DNA from: Corynebacterium phoceense | Lineage (GTDB): Bacteria > Actinomycetota > Actinomycetes > Mycobacteriales > Mycobacteriaceae | DNA length: 64,000 nucleotides | Direction: 5' to 3' | Assembly: GCF_900092335.1 (NCBI RefSeq) | Contig: NZ_LT596207.1 | Coordinates: forward strand, 280,544-344,543 | Shown here: positions 8,705 through 18,791 of the stretch, piece by piece | How positions within the stretch are numbered: the first letter of the stretch is position 1 | How the letters are laid out: the number at the start of each line of letters is the position of its first letter | Notes under the pieces: model-generated | Told to the model about the DNA's origin: nothing | The model's database searches: none | What the model saw: only the letters and a program-made list of their open reading frames with translations | Program-made: the position numbers and the translations under genes

Positions 8705-9011
8705 CCATCTCACCTCCCTTCATCAGGTAGGCGGAACCCGATCCCTCCGACAGAAACTGCCTGGACAATCGGCCCCCGACCCCCCTATATGGCGGTGGAG
8801 ACCGCTCGGGAAACCCGAACCAACAGCACCGTCAAAAGGGAAGCACTTACGCGCTCGCCGACCACATTACCGGAGCACAATAGTCCACGAGATGTAATTC
8901 AGAACGGCCTCGGTTCGACCCCGAAAGCAGGGAGACTTTCTGCCCCAAGAACGCACAACCCGTGGCCGCGTTTGTGCGGTCACGGGTTGTAATGCAGCTA
9001 CAAGGCGCAAT
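8705..9011. other. Gene-free spacer
   Basis: I see no coding sequence here beyond the leader of the small membrane protein and the hairpin at 8955-8990. The leader of the 49-residue protein is long (over 150 nt) if the promoter lies near 8880, and is G+C-rich near the gene. Confidence 0.4.
8955..8990 (-). terminator. Stem-loop downstream of the ArsC-like gene
   Basis: ACAACCCGTG pairs with CACGGGTTGT (10 bp) with a further CCGC/GCGG inside. There is no strong T run after it, so termination is probable but not certain. Confidence 0.5.
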
Positions 9012-9617
9012 TTAGACGTTGACGGGCGCGTCCTCAGAAATCGGCTCGATGCCGAGCTTGCCCAGCATGTAGAGCACGCGGGCCTCGAGGTCGTCCGCGA
9101 GCTCGCGGGTTTCCTCGACGGTGGTGGCGGGCTCGATGTCCCAGATCTTGATGTCCTTGCCAGCCTCGTCGCGCTCAAGGTCGCGGCCAAGGTAGACGAT
9201 GTAATCCGGCATGGCGACGGTGCGTACCTCATCGAGGTAGCGGGCCGGGTCCTCGCCCAAGCCACGCTCGCCGAGGACGTGCGCCATGTGGGAATCCGAG
9301 AGGTTCTCTGGGTGCGTGACAGCAGCATCGACATACAGCGCATCGCCCGCGCGCTTCTTGGTGAGCGCGACAGCAGCGGCAGCCAGTGAAGGATCCACAC
9401 CAGACGCGAAACGAACGTGCACGCGGTGCTGGCCAAAGTATTCGGAGATCTCGCGCTCGACCATGACCGGAACAAACTCGTCGAGCGTCGCGCGCTTGAG
9501 GTGGCGAGCGATAACCTCATCCAGCTTCGAGTCAATCTCTTCTGCGGAGAAGCTATGGCCGTAGGACTCGTGAAGGTCCTTGCGCAGGGTATCGAGGGCA
9601 TTCTGGATGTTGAGCAT
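9012..9617 (-). CDS. ArsC/low-molecular-weight phosphatase-like protein lacking the catalytic loop
   Basis: A 201-residue protein. Residues 1-65 form the three-helix domain that precedes LMW-phosphatase/arsenate reductase domains in corynebacteria (LDEVIARHLKRATLDEFVP, EREISEYF). The rest follows the fold of LMW phosphatases: an alanine-rich helix after the P-loop position, the HPENLSDS segment, MPDYIVYLGRD (where active enzymes have a D-x-V-I-T-M-G strand) and IWDIEPATT (usual WDVxDP). The signature Cys-x5-Arg is gone: the loop reads FASGVDPSLAAAA. It is probably a non-catalytic binding protein. It lies 116 bp after the ArsA-like gene on the same strand. Confidence 0.6.
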   Translation of the reverse strand: MLNIQNALDTLRKDLHESYGHSFSAEEIDSKLDEVIARHLKRATLDEFVPVMVEREISEYFGQHRVHVRFASGVDPSLAAAAVALTKKRAGDALYVDAAVTHPENLSDSHMAHVLGERGLGEDPARYLDEVRTVAMPDYIVYLGRDLERDEAGKDIKIWDIEPATTVEETRELADDLEARVLYMLGKLGIEPISEDAPVNV

Positions 9618-9733
9618 GATTATTCACCCACTCACTTTCTTATCTCGTTAACCTACTGTTAACTTTAGCAAGGGTAATGGGAGTGGTCAAATAGTGGGAA
9701 CCAACCCAGCAATTCGTGTCATGAAAGTTTGAG

Positions 9734-10633
9734 CTATCGCTGCAGGTAGGTCGCTATCTCTTCAAGTGCCTCGGGCGAGCCAACTTCATAATCAAGCAGC
9801 GGAAGCTCAGTGACGGGCACGTCAGGCAACGCCGCGCACAGCGTCGCGAGCGCTTCTTCCTCCACCGCGCGCCGGCCAGGCAGCGCCGCCGGAGATCGGC
9901 GGTTAATGAACAACCCTCCCACCGGTATGCGATGCTCGGCGAGCTCCGCGTAAAGCTCAATGGTCTCCATGACCGGCAGGCGCTCGGCCGTGAGCACGAT
10001 ATTGAAGGTCGAGGACCGCAGCGCGTCACGCAGATGCGCGAAGCGCGTGCGGCGGCGATAAAGGATGGAACGCAACTCCGCGTCACGGCGCTGCGACTTG
10101 GTCTCGCCACCGAGCGAGCCGACGACGTCCGCGAACTTATCCGCTTTATCGCGGCGCTTGAGGAGACCATCCGTCCACGCGCTCATGAGCTCGGGCAACG
10201 CCATGAGACGCGCGGTATGCCCGGACGGAGCGGTATCAAAGATGATGTGATCGTAGGAGCCCTCGTGGTCCTCGATAAGGACGGCCATCTGCTCGAGGAG
10301 CGCAGCTTCATGCGTGCCCGGGGAGGCTGCGGCAAGCTCCAGATGCTTATCGACTTCCTTATGGAGGCGCTCCGGCATGTGGGCGCGCATGGTCTCCCCC
10401 GCCTGCGCGAGGTGAGCGCGGGTCGCCTTCTCCGGGTCCAGCTCCACGAGGTCGAGGTTCTCGCGCACCGTCACAGGTTCCGGACCGATCTCCTGATGCC
10501 ACAGGTGGCCCAGATTGTGGGCAGGATCGGTGGAAACAACGAGGACGCGTTCCTGCTTCGAGCGGCCCAGCGCGTAGGCATTCGACAACGTGGTTTTCCC
10601 CACGCCGCCCTTGCCGCCAAAGAACGTTAGCAA
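9734..10633 (-). CDS. ArsA/Get3-type ATPase
   Basis: A 299-residue deviant-Walker ATPase: P-loop GGKGGVGKTT at residues 6-15, switch II DTAPSGHTARLM, and the NRRSPA region near residue 230. Relatives are the ArsA arsenite-pump ATPase and Get3, which targets tail-anchored membrane proteins; this single-domain form has no ArsA metal-binding Cys triad that I can see. The start is TTG (10631-10633) behind GAGGGG, overlapping the stop of the cory-CC-star gene by 7 bp. Coupling to that small protein ending in Cys-Cys suggests they work together. The client is unknown; no arsB or acr3 gene lies in the window. Confidence 0.8.
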   Translation of the reverse strand: MLTFFGGKGGVGKTTLSNAYALGRSKQERVLVVSTDPAHNLGHLWHQEIGPEPVTVRENLDLVELDPEKATRAHLAQAGETMRAHMPERLHKEVDKHLELAAASPGTHEAALLEQMAVLIEDHEGSYDHIIFDTAPSGHTARLMALPELMSAWTDGLLKRRDKADKFADVVGSLGGETKSQRRDAELRSILYRRRTRFAHLRDALRSSTFNIVLTAERLPVMETIELYAELAEHRIPVGGLFINRRSPAALPGRRAVEEEALATLCAALPDVPVTELPLLDYEVGSPEALEEIATYLQR

Positions 10634-10869
10634 CAGCTCATCCCCTCAATCGGCGACCGATCCATGCCCATGCGTGTATGCCATTCGTGCAGGTCTTCGT
10701 AGATAACCGGGAGCAACTCAATCGTGTAGAAGCTCGCCGGATTCGGGATGCCCAGCGCCTCGGAGAGAACGAGGAGACGAAAGAAGTCGTCCTCGTCCCG
10801 GCGCGCCCGGGAGAACTCGCGCCGGTACGGCGCGGCGTAGAACTCTTTGAGCAGACTGGTGAGGTTCAT
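10627..10869 (-). CDS. cory-CC-star family protein
   Basis: An 80-residue protein ending in the invariant Cys79-Cys80 just before the stop, which defines the actinobacterial cory-CC-star family as I remember it. The body is acidic and helical (LLKEFYAAPYRREF, DDFFRLLVLSEALGIPNP, LLPVIYEDLHEWH). No signal peptide. The gene is sandwiched between cstA (6-bp gap upstream) and the ArsA-like ATPase (7-bp overlap downstream). The terminal Cys pair could bind metal or be a handover site for the ATPase; this is inference. Confidence 0.75.
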   Translation of the reverse strand: MNLTSLLKEFYAAPYRREFSRARRDEDDFFRLLVLSEALGIPNPASFYTIELLPVIYEDLHEWHTRMGMDRSPIEGMSCC

Positions 10870-10875
10870 ACAGAC

Positions 10876-12600
10876 TTAGGCCACCGGGGCATCGGCAGTC
10901 TGACGCACCGGATGCGGCGCGTCCGTGTCCTCGTCACTCCACTCGACGGGCGGGGCCTTGCGTGCCGCAGAGACGGCGCCGATAACCTCGACGATGACCC
11001 ACACCGCAGCAACAACGATGACGACGTCCATAGCGAAGAGCAGCCAGTTCTGGGCAGCCCACAGCGTGCCCAGCTGCTTGACTGCAGCCCACAGAGACAT
11101 CGCGGTAACGAAGACGAGCGGGATGGCGACCGGCCACGTGGGGCGGCGCAGATGCGTGAGAATGACCGTGATGACGGCGAGCGAAAGACCCGCCATGAGC
11201 TGGTTCGTAGTACCGAAGAGCGGCCAGATCGTCATGCCGCCGGAACCGTCCGCGCCTTGCGAGAAGGTGAGGGCGAAAGCGATGCCCACCGCGATGGACG
11301 TTGCGCCGAGGGCACCAATCTTGAAGCCCATGATCTCGCCGATCTCCTGGACGACGAAGCGCTGGAGGCGCACGCCGGAGTCCATTGTCGTCGCCGCAAA
11401 GAGGACGGCCATGGTCGCAAGGATGGTTGCGGACAACGAGGTGGAAATACCCAGGCCCTCGTTGATGAGGTTGCCGCCGCCCTCAACGAAGGCGGACACA
11501 CCGCCGGCGTTCCACTCGGAGTAGATCTGCTCCCAGTCGGCGAGCGTCTTGAAACCGGAGGTCGTGGCGATAATGGTGCCCAGTGCAAGAAGGCCCTCGC
11601 CGACGGCACCGAAGTAACCAACAAAGCGAGCGTCGGTCTCCTTATCGAGCTGCTTCGACGACGTGCCAGAGGCAACCATGCCGTGGAAGCCGGAAATCGC
11701 GCCGCAGGCGATGGTAACGAAGAGCAGCGGGAAGATACCGGGTGTTTCCGCCGGCAGGTTGTCGCGCAACGCCGGTGCGACGACGTCGGGCGCGGTGAAG
11801 AGGAAGGAAGCGTAGAGGATGCCCAGGCCGATGAACAGCTGTAGGCCGTTGATGTAGTCGCGCGGCTGAAGCAGCATCCACACCGGCAGCAGCGAGGCGA
11901 TAAACGCGTAGACGAACAGAACGATGATCCACACGCCGTTCGCCGGGATGCCGAGAACGGTCTCCGGCAGCACGATGGGGAAACGATCACCGATGATCAT
12001 GAGCGTGTAGAGCGCAACGACGCCCACAACAGAAACGAGCGGCAGCGACCACTTGAGACGGTAGATGGCCTGGCCCACGAGGAGCGCGACGATGATGGCG
12101 CCCCACGTCGGGATAACGGAGGTCGGCGTCGAAACCAGCAGATTGGAGATGACCACACCGAAGGCGGTGTTCACCATGAGCAGGAGGAGGAAGATGACGA
12201 CCAGGAAGAGGTTGCGGCCACGCGCACCGATGTAGCGCCCGGAGAGCGTACCGATGGACTGGCCGCGGTGGCGCTGGGAAGCCCACAGCGCGCCGAGATC
12301 ATGCATACCCGCCATGAAGACGGTGCCGATGGTCACCCACAGGAAGGCCGGTAGCCAACCCCAAATGACGGCGACGGCCGGGCCGATGATGGGCGCCGCA
12401 CCCGCGACCGAAGTGAAGTGGTGACCCCACAGCACGTACTTATTCGTCGGCACGTAGTCGACGCCGTCCTCCATGGTGTGGGCAGGCGTCTTATAGCTAT
12501 CGGAGAGTCTATAGATTCTTGAGCCTAAAAATTTTGAGTACAAGAAGTAGCCGACGGCCATCATCGAAAGACCGATGGCCATAAGGATGAGAGAGTTCAT
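10876..12600 (-). CDS. cstA: Carbon starvation protein A (CstA) family transporter
   Basis: A 574-residue multi-pass protein, shorter than E. coli CstA (701). CstA-family proteins import pyruvate and/or peptides. Recognisable segments are DGVDYVPTNKYVLWGHHFTS, GPAVAVIWGWLPAFLW and GFHGMVASGTSSKQ, then about 14 further hydrophobic spans. I place the start at ATG 12600, preceded by GGAGGATTGGT; a more upstream ATG at 12627 lacks a ribosome site. First gene of the cstA - cory-CC-star - arsA-like unit. The short acidic C-terminal tail has lost part of the E. coli extension. Confidence 0.85.
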   Translation of the reverse strand: MNSLILMAIGLSMMAVGYFLYSKFLGSRIYRLSDSYKTPAHTMEDGVDYVPTNKYVLWGHHFTSVAGAAPIIGPAVAVIWGWLPAFLWVTIGTVFMAGMHDLGALWASQRHRGQSIGTLSGRYIGARGRNLFLVVIFLLLLMVNTAFGVVISNLLVSTPTSVIPTWGAIIVALLVGQAIYRLKWSLPLVSVVGVVALYTLMIIGDRFPIVLPETVLGIPANGVWIIVLFVYAFIASLLPVWMLLQPRDYINGLQLFIGLGILYASFLFTAPDVVAPALRDNLPAETPGIFPLLFVTIACGAISGFHGMVASGTSSKQLDKETDARFVGYFGAVGEGLLALGTIIATTSGFKTLADWEQIYSEWNAGGVSAFVEGGGNLINEGLGISTSLSATILATMAVLFAATTMDSGVRLQRFVVQEIGEIMGFKIGALGATSIAVGIAFALTFSQGADGSGGMTIWPLFGTTNQLMAGLSLAVITVILTHLRRPTWPVAIPLVFVTAMSLWAAVKQLGTLWAAQNWLLFAMDVVIVVAAVWVIVEVIGAVSAARKAPPVEWSDEDTDAPHPVRQTADAPVA

Positions 12601-12679
12601 ACCAATCCTCCGTGTGCTGCGGTTCACATTAATTGGGAGGATTATGGCACATCACGAGATGGGGCGCCATCGCGCGTGA

Positions 12680-12706
12680 GTGATGGGGGTATTTTCCACC
12701 CATCAC
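12680..12706. repeat. Inverted repeat upstream of cstA
   Basis: GTGATGGG and CCCATCAC are separated by 11 nt, about 80-105 bp before the cstA start. There is no T run on either side, so an operator is likelier than a terminator. Confidence 0.4.
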
Positions 12707-12720
12707 GCGAACCGCTACCG

Positions 12721-13131
12721 CTATTTCGGGCTGCGCAAAGGCTCGGTGCATACAAGTTCGCCGGCTTCCACCATCTCGTTGAGCACACGACGAATACCGC
12801 CCACCGATATGCCCGCCGCCGCGAGCTCACGACTCGATGCCGTCACATGTTCCTGCACATAGTCGATCACAGCATCCCGAGACTTCCCTCCGCTTGCAGC
12901 AGCTCTCTCCGTCCTCGTCGCGTCGCGCTGTGGGAAGACAAGTTCACACGCCGTCAGAGAGTCACGCGGTTCTGGCGGCGGCAGCACATGCCGCAGAAGT
13001 TGATCAAGGATTTCGATACAGCCGGTTGCACGATGAAGTGCCCCGCCGTGCGTGTGTTTATCCCCGCAGTTCAGAACGACTAACTGCGCGCGAAAACGGC
13101 ACACCCCACAACACAACACTGCACACAACAC
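12721..13131 (-). pseudogene. Truncated protein with C-terminal winged-helix domain
   Basis: The readable part (about 12721-13100) contains VVLNCGDKHTHGGALHRATG and, at the C-terminus, a winged-helix segment (SRDAVIDYVQEHVTASSRELAAAGISVGGIRRVLNEMVEAGELV split over helices). It looks like the tail of a larger regulator or AlbA/Schlafen-type ATP-binding protein whose front part has been replaced by the inverted repeat at 13115-13173. No ribosome site precedes any start. The protein family is not identified with certainty. Confidence 0.4.
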
Positions 13132-13173
13132 TCAGCACGTGCGCGTGTTGTGTTGAGTGTTGTGTGCAGTGTT
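13115..13173. repeat. Perfect 20-bp inverted repeat
   Basis: aacactgcacacaacactca (13115-13134) is repeated as its exact reverse complement at 13154-13173, with a 19-nt spacer. The arms are CA/TG-rich. It sits between the stop of glf (13209, minus) and the broken winged-helix gene, so it could terminate glf transcription or be a mobile-element end. Confidence 0.75.
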
Positions 13174-13208
13174 AAAGGTCGAAGCTTCGCGACCTCAGCG
13201 GAGGAGAC

Positions 13209-14471
<1,263 letters not shown>

Positions 14472-14499
14472 TTATCAGCTTTAACATTGGCCCCAAACG

Positions 14500-14505
14500 T
14501 ATACT
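14500..14505 (+). promoter_or_regulatory. -10 box TATACT for the LGFP amidase gene
   Basis: TATACT stands 44 nt upstream of the GTG start. A perfect palindrome GCAGCATGCTGC (14515-14526) lies just downstream, near the expected transcription start, and may be an operator. Confidence 0.5.
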
Positions 14506-14549
14506 CTCGTCGCGGCAGCATGCTGCGACCAATCCGAGGAGTCCTCACC

Positions 14550-16463
14550 GTGCAGTTACGACGTATCAATAGATGCCAGCGTTCCGTGTGGACGCCGGTA
14601 GCCGCCGTCATCGCGTCGGTCTCCGTGTTTGCCGCCGCAGCCTTTGGCGGCCACGACATCCTCAAGACGCAGGAGATCGGCTCTGGTCCGATTGACCCGG
14701 CGGTCAACTCGGCGTCCTTCGCCGATGGCGCCACGACCGTTGTTGACGATCCGGCCATCGCTTCCCAGGGCGAGGGCGACGGCCCGCGCGCGGTGAAGGA
14801 ATTCCACCGCGACGAGGCCTTCTCCCAGTTTGCGCTCACGTGGTCCGGTGAGCGCGATATCGCCGCGTTCGTCCGCGCGAAGCAGCCGGATGGCTCGTGG
14901 TCCGAGTGGTACGACGCCTCGCCTATCGGCACCGAGGGCAGCAACGGCAAAACCGGCACGGAGCTCATCTATGTGGGCCAGACCAATGACGTCCAGGTCT
15001 CCGTGGGCAACGTCGACCTCTACCAGGACAATAACGACAACATCCTCGACCAGGCAGCGAATACCATCAACCCGTTGCTTACCAACGTGGGCGATATCGC
15101 GGCGGTCGCGGACACCATGCCCAGCGACCTCGACGTCGTCTTCATCGACGGCAAGGCGCAGTCCGGCATCGCGCCGGTCGCAGACTACCGCGACGCAGGC
15201 ATGCCGTCCGTCGTCTCCCGCGCGGGCTGGGGCGCCAACGAAGGCATCCGTTGCCAGCAGCCGACCGATGACGGCTACGTCAAGGCGCTCACGCTGCACC
15301 ACACCGCGGGCTCCAATAACTACACGCAGGCGGACGCCGCCGCGCAGGTGCGCGGCATCTACGCCTACCACGCCCAGACCCTGGGCTGGTGCGACATCGG
15401 ATACAACGTGCTCGTGGACAAGTTCGGCACCATCTACGAGGGCCGCTACGGCGGACTCGACCGCGCCATCCAGGGCGCGCACGTGGGCGGCTTCAACTCC
15501 CACACCTGGGGTATTTCCATGATCGGCAACTACGAGACCGCGCAGCCAAGCCAGGAGATGCTCGACTCGGTCGCCTCCATCGCTGGTTGGAAGGCCGCGA
15601 AATCCGGCTTCTCCCCGTCATCGACTGTCTCGCTGACCTCCGGTGGCTTCAACGGTTCGCGCTACGCCGCGGGCCAGACCTACACCGGCCCGGCCTTCAT
15701 GGGCCACTCGGATCTGCACTACACGCAGTGCCCGGGTGCGAATACCATTGCCCGCTGGGACGAAATCCGTGCGAAGGCGACGACGAAGTACAACGCCATC
15801 AAGAACGGCGGCGGCGCTGCGGATGACCTCAACATCAACGACGGCATCAATGACGGCTGGGACGAGTCCCAGGCGCAGGAGAACAACACGAGCTCGGATC
15901 ACTCCTCGACTCCGCAGACCTCGAACTCGAATGCCACCTCGTCTATCGGCGGCACCGAGGTTCCCATGTCCACCATCGAGGCGATCATCGGCATCGCAGC
16001 GGCGCTCATCGGCATCGTCGCAGCCTCGAACGTCGACGGCATGAAGGTCGATCAGAAGGCCGAGCTCGCCGGCGGCATCACCGTGGGCGAGGTCCCGAAT
16101 ATCGTGTCGAAGGTCATCGCCGTGACCGGCAACGAGGGTCTGGCCGAGACGTGGACCGCGGTCCTCAACGCCTTCGGCCCGGTCCTCGGCCTGCCCGTGG
16201 GCGGCCCGGACCTCAAGGACGTCGACTCCCAGCTCGTCTCCCAGCTGTTCACCAACGGCGTCGTCCTGTCCAGCAAGGACACCGGCACCCACGCGCTCGT
16301 GGGCGATATCGCTCGGAAGTGGGCCGAGAACCCGGAGGCATTGGGCCTGCCCACCTCAGACGAATACAAATCCGCAGACGGCACGACCATCCGCGTTGAC
16401 TTCCAGGGTGGCTACATTACGTTTGACCCGACCAGCGGCCAGGCTCAGGTCTTCACCAAGTAA
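14550..16463 (+). CDS. Exported N-acetylmuramoyl-L-alanine amidase (PGRP domain) with LGFP repeats
   Basis: A 637-residue cell-wall protein. I choose GTG 14550 because CCGAGGAG precedes it. A signal/anchor helix (about residues 13-33) is followed by a linker region, then a PGRP/amidase_2 domain (about 215-415: SRAGWGANE, LTLHHTAGSNNY, GWCDIGYNVLVD, GISMIGNYE, HSDLHYTQCPG). The zinc ligands are the His of LHHTAG, the His of GHSDLHYTQCP and its Cys. A second hydrophobic helix (about 475-493) precedes the LGFP-type repeats (LGLPVGGPD, LGLPTSDEY) that bind the envelope. Equivalent to Rv3811 beside glf in mycobacteria. Confidence 0.85.
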   Translation: MQLRRINRCQRSVWTPVAAVIASVSVFAAAAFGGHDILKTQEIGSGPIDPAVNSASFADGATTVVDDPAIASQGEGDGPRAVKEFHRDEAFSQFALTWSGERDIAAFVRAKQPDGSWSEWYDASPIGTEGSNGKTGTELIYVGQTNDVQVSVGNVDLYQDNNDNILDQAANTINPLLTNVGDIAAVADTMPSDLDVVFIDGKAQSGIAPVADYRDAGMPSVVSRAGWGANEGIRCQQPTDDGYVKALTLHHTAGSNNYTQADAAAQVRGIYAYHAQTLGWCDIGYNVLVDKFGTIYEGRYGGLDRAIQGAHVGGFNSHTWGISMIGNYETAQPSQEMLDSVASIAGWKAAKSGFSPSSTVSLTSGGFNGSRYAAGQTYTGPAFMGHSDLHYTQCPGANTIARWDEIRAKATTKYNAIKNGGGAADDLNINDGINDGWDESQAQENNTSSDHSSTPQTSNSNATSSIGGTEVPMSTIEAIIGIAAALIGIVAASNVDGMKVDQKAELAGGITVGEVPNIVSKVIAVTGNEGLAETWTAVLNAFGPVLGLPVGGPDLKDVDSQLVSQLFTNGVVLSSKDTGTHALVGDIARKWAENPEALGLPTSDEYKSADGTTIRVDFQGGYITFDPTSGQAQVFTK

Positions 16464-16473
16464 GACGCACACG

Positions 16474-16502
16474 AAAAATGCGCCCCTCGGGGCGCATTTT
16501 TT
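16474..16502. terminator. Bidirectional terminator between amidase and glpK
   Basis: AAAAATGCGCCCC pairs with GGGGCGCATTTTT across a 2-nt loop; A and T runs on either side suit both convergent genes. Confidence 0.9.
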
Positions 16503-16511
16503 ATGCGATAT

Positions 16512-17966
16512 TTAAGCCCAGTCCAGACTGCGCTCCACCGCGCGCTGCCAGTCGGCAAAGATGTCGTCCCGGTTGGCCTGCGGCTCCCACGTCTTATCCG
16601 GGGCAACGAGTCCCTCGAGTTGCTCGAGGTTTTCCCACACGCCAGCGCCGAGCCCTGCGGCGAACGCAGCGCCAAGCGCAGTGGTCTCAATCTCGCTCGG
16701 GCGCGTAACCTTCGCGCCCATAATGTCAGCCTGCAGCTGCATGAGGAGGTCGTTGGCGACCATGCCGCCGTCCACGCGCAGCTCTGTGAGCGCAACGCCC
16801 GAGTCCGCGACCATCGCCTCCACGACCTCGCGGGTCTGGAAACACGTGGCCTCGAGCGCGGCGCGCACGATGTGCGAGCGGTCCGCGAATCTGGTCAGGC
16901 CCACAATCACCCCGCGCGCGTCCGGCCGCCAGCGCGGAGCAAAGAGCCCGGAGAAAGCCGGCACGATGTACCCCCCGCCGTTGTCCTCCGCTGCAATGCT
17001 TTCCGATGCCGCCGCCGTCGGAATCATCCCCAGCTGGTCCCGCAACCACTGGATAAGCGCGCCGCCTACGGCGACGGAGCCCTCGAGGGCGTAGGTGGGG
17101 GCGGCATCGGAAAGCTGGTACGCGACGGTGGTGAGCAGGCCGTGGTCCGAAAAGTGCGGCTCGGCGCCGGTATTGTGCAACAGGAAGAGCCCGGTGCCGT
17201 AGGTGTTCTTCACCTGTCCCGGGGTAAATCCGGCCTGGCCGAAGAGCGCAGACTGTTGGTCGCCGAGCACACCCATGATGGGCACGCGGGAGAGCGTCCC
17301 GCGGTGTCGCACCACGCCGAAGGCGCCGACGGAGGGGAGGATGTGGGGAAGCATCTGGACCGGAACCCCCACCTCACGGCAGAGGTCCTCGTCCCACTCG
17401 AGGGTATTCAAGTCCATGAGCAGCGTCCGCGACGCATTGGTCACGTCCGTCGCGTGGATCTCGCCATCCATGAGATTCCACAGGAGCCACGCGTCGATGG
17501 TGCCGGCGAGCAGTTCGCCGTTCTCGGCGCGTTGCCGGGCCCCCTCCACGTGGTCGAGGATCCAGGCAATTTTGGGCCCTGCCGGATAGGAATTCGCGAG
17601 CAGGCCGGTCTTCTTGTGCCATTTATCGGCGGGCTCGTGGCGGCCCGCGGTACGGGTGTCCTGCCAAACGATCGCGTTATAGATAGGCTCGCCGGACTCC
17701 TTGTCCCACACCACTGCCGTCTCGCGCTGGTTGGTAATGCCGAGCGCGGCGACATCCGCCGCGGTGATGTCGAGCTCCACCATCGCCGTGGAGACGGCGC
17801 GGCGCGTGTTGTCCCAGATCTCGCGCGGATCGTGCTCAACCCAACCCCGGCGCGGAAGGATTTGCTCGTGCTCGTACTGTGCAGAGGCGACGATGTGCCC
17901 CTCCTCGTTAACGAAGACGCAACGCGTCGAGGTGGTCCCCTGGTCGATGGCGGCAATCAGCGGCAT
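16512..17966 (-). CDS. glpK: Glycerol kinase
   Basis: A 484-residue FGGY kinase making sn-glycerol 3-phosphate from glycerol and ATP. Visible are the phosphate-binding [10 protein letters not shown] at residues 8-17, [41 protein letters not shown], and the second ATP site [12 protein letters not shown]. Slightly shorter than E. coli GlpK (502). Its start overlaps the last base of the HAD gene stop, so the two are co-translated. The acyltransferase further upstream would use glycerol 3-phosphate-derived acceptors, making a small glycerolipid cluster. Confidence 0.93.
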   Translation of the reverse strand: MPLIAAIDQGTTSTRCVFVNEEGHIVASAQYEHEQILPRRGWVEHDPREIWDNTRRAVSTAMVELDITAADVAALGITNQRETAVVWDKESGEPIYNAIVWQDTRTAGRHEPADKWHKKTGLLANSYPAGPKIAWILDHVEGARQRAENGELLAGTIDAWLLWNLMDGEIHATDVTNASRTLLMDLNTLEWDEDLCREVGVPVQMLPHILPSVGAFGVVRHRGTLSRVPIMGVLGDQQSALFGQAGFTPGQVKNTYGTGLFLLHNTGAEPHFSDHGLLTTVAYQLSDAAPTYALEGSVAVGGALIQWLRDQLGMIPTAAASESIAAEDNGGGYIVPAFSGLFAPRWRPDARGVIVGLTRFADRSHIVRAALEATCFQTREVVEAMVADSGVALTELRVDGGMVANDLLMQLQADIMGAKVTRPSEIETTALGAAFAAGLGAGVWENLEQLEGLVAPDKTWEPQANRDDIFADWQRAVERSLDWA

Positions 17967-18787
17967 TAGAACCAGCGCTCCAGCACTGTGGCCACCCCGG
18001 CTTGATGGTTCGGGGTCGTCACTTCGTCGGCCGCCTCCTTCACAGCGTCCGCGGCGTTGCCCATGGCCACGCCACGTCCAGCCCAGCGCAGCATCTCAAT
18101 GTCATTGGGCATATCGCCAAACGCGATGGTCTCGTCTTGTGCGACGCCGTAGTGATCCGCGAGCCAGGTAAGCCCCGTGGCCTTGGTGATGCCCGGCGCA
18201 GCAATCTCGAGGATGCCCTCGTCCATGGAGAAGGTCACGTGTGCCTCATCAGGATCGACGTGCGGGGCAATGAGCTCATAGAGCTCCCGCGAGCTGTACT
18301 CCAGGTTGCGCAGAATGAGCTTGACGCAGGGGACCGAAATAACTCCCTCCGTCGTATCCTTCTTGAACTCCCCAAATAGATCATCGTCGCCGTAGGCGGG
18401 ATCCACGACGAAGAGTTCCGCCACGTTGTCACGGGTCGACGTGCCAGCGCGCTCGGCGCCCACGGCGATGCCCCCGTAGCGCGCCATGACGGACTGCGCG
18501 GTCTCGACGATGGTGGTAAGCGTCTCCGGCTGCAGCTCATGAGCGAGGACCACCTGATCTGCCGCGGAGTCGTAAATGACGGCCCCGTTGCTCGTCACGC
18601 AGAGCGGACGCACAGGAATCTGTTCGAGCACCGGCGCGATCCACCGGAACGGACGGCCCGTCGCCAACGCGAAGTGGGTTCCGGATTCGACCGCGCGCGC
18701 CACGACGTCGCGGGTGCGCTGCGTGACGCGGTGGTTGGGATCGAGGAACGTTCCGTCGATATCGCTGGCAATGAGCCGTGGGATCAC
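17966..18787 (-). CDS. Cof-type HAD-IIB family sugar/metabolite phosphatase
   Basis: A 273-residue cytoplasmic phosphatase. Motif [11 protein letters not shown] has the nucleophile D9 and D11; motif II is VTSNGA; motif IV is [12 protein letters not shown], all typical of Cof hydrolases with a C2B cap. The start is GTG. It sits 4 bp downstream of the acyltransferase gene and overlaps glpK by 1 bp. A role in glycerol 3-phosphate or sugar-phosphate turnover is possible, but the substrate cannot be inferred. Confidence 0.85.
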   Translation of the reverse strand: MIPRLIASDIDGTFLDPNHRVTQRTRDVVARAVESGTHFALATGRPFRWIAPVLEQIPVRPLCVTSNGAVIYDSAADQVVLAHELQPETLTTIVETAQSVMARYGGIAVGAERAGTSTRDNVAELFVVDPAYGDDDLFGEFKKDTTEGVISVPCVKLILRNLEYSSRELYELIAPHVDPDEAHVTFSMDEGILEIAAPGITKATGLTWLADHYGVAQDETIAFGDMPNDIEMLRWAGRGVAMGNAADAVKEAADEVTTPNHQAGVATVLERWF

Positions 18788-18791
18788 TTTT

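Noticed and set aside
8549-8992. Open frame of 147 codons on the plus strand
   Set aside because: It is antisense to the 49-residue membrane protein, which has the better ribosome site and composition.
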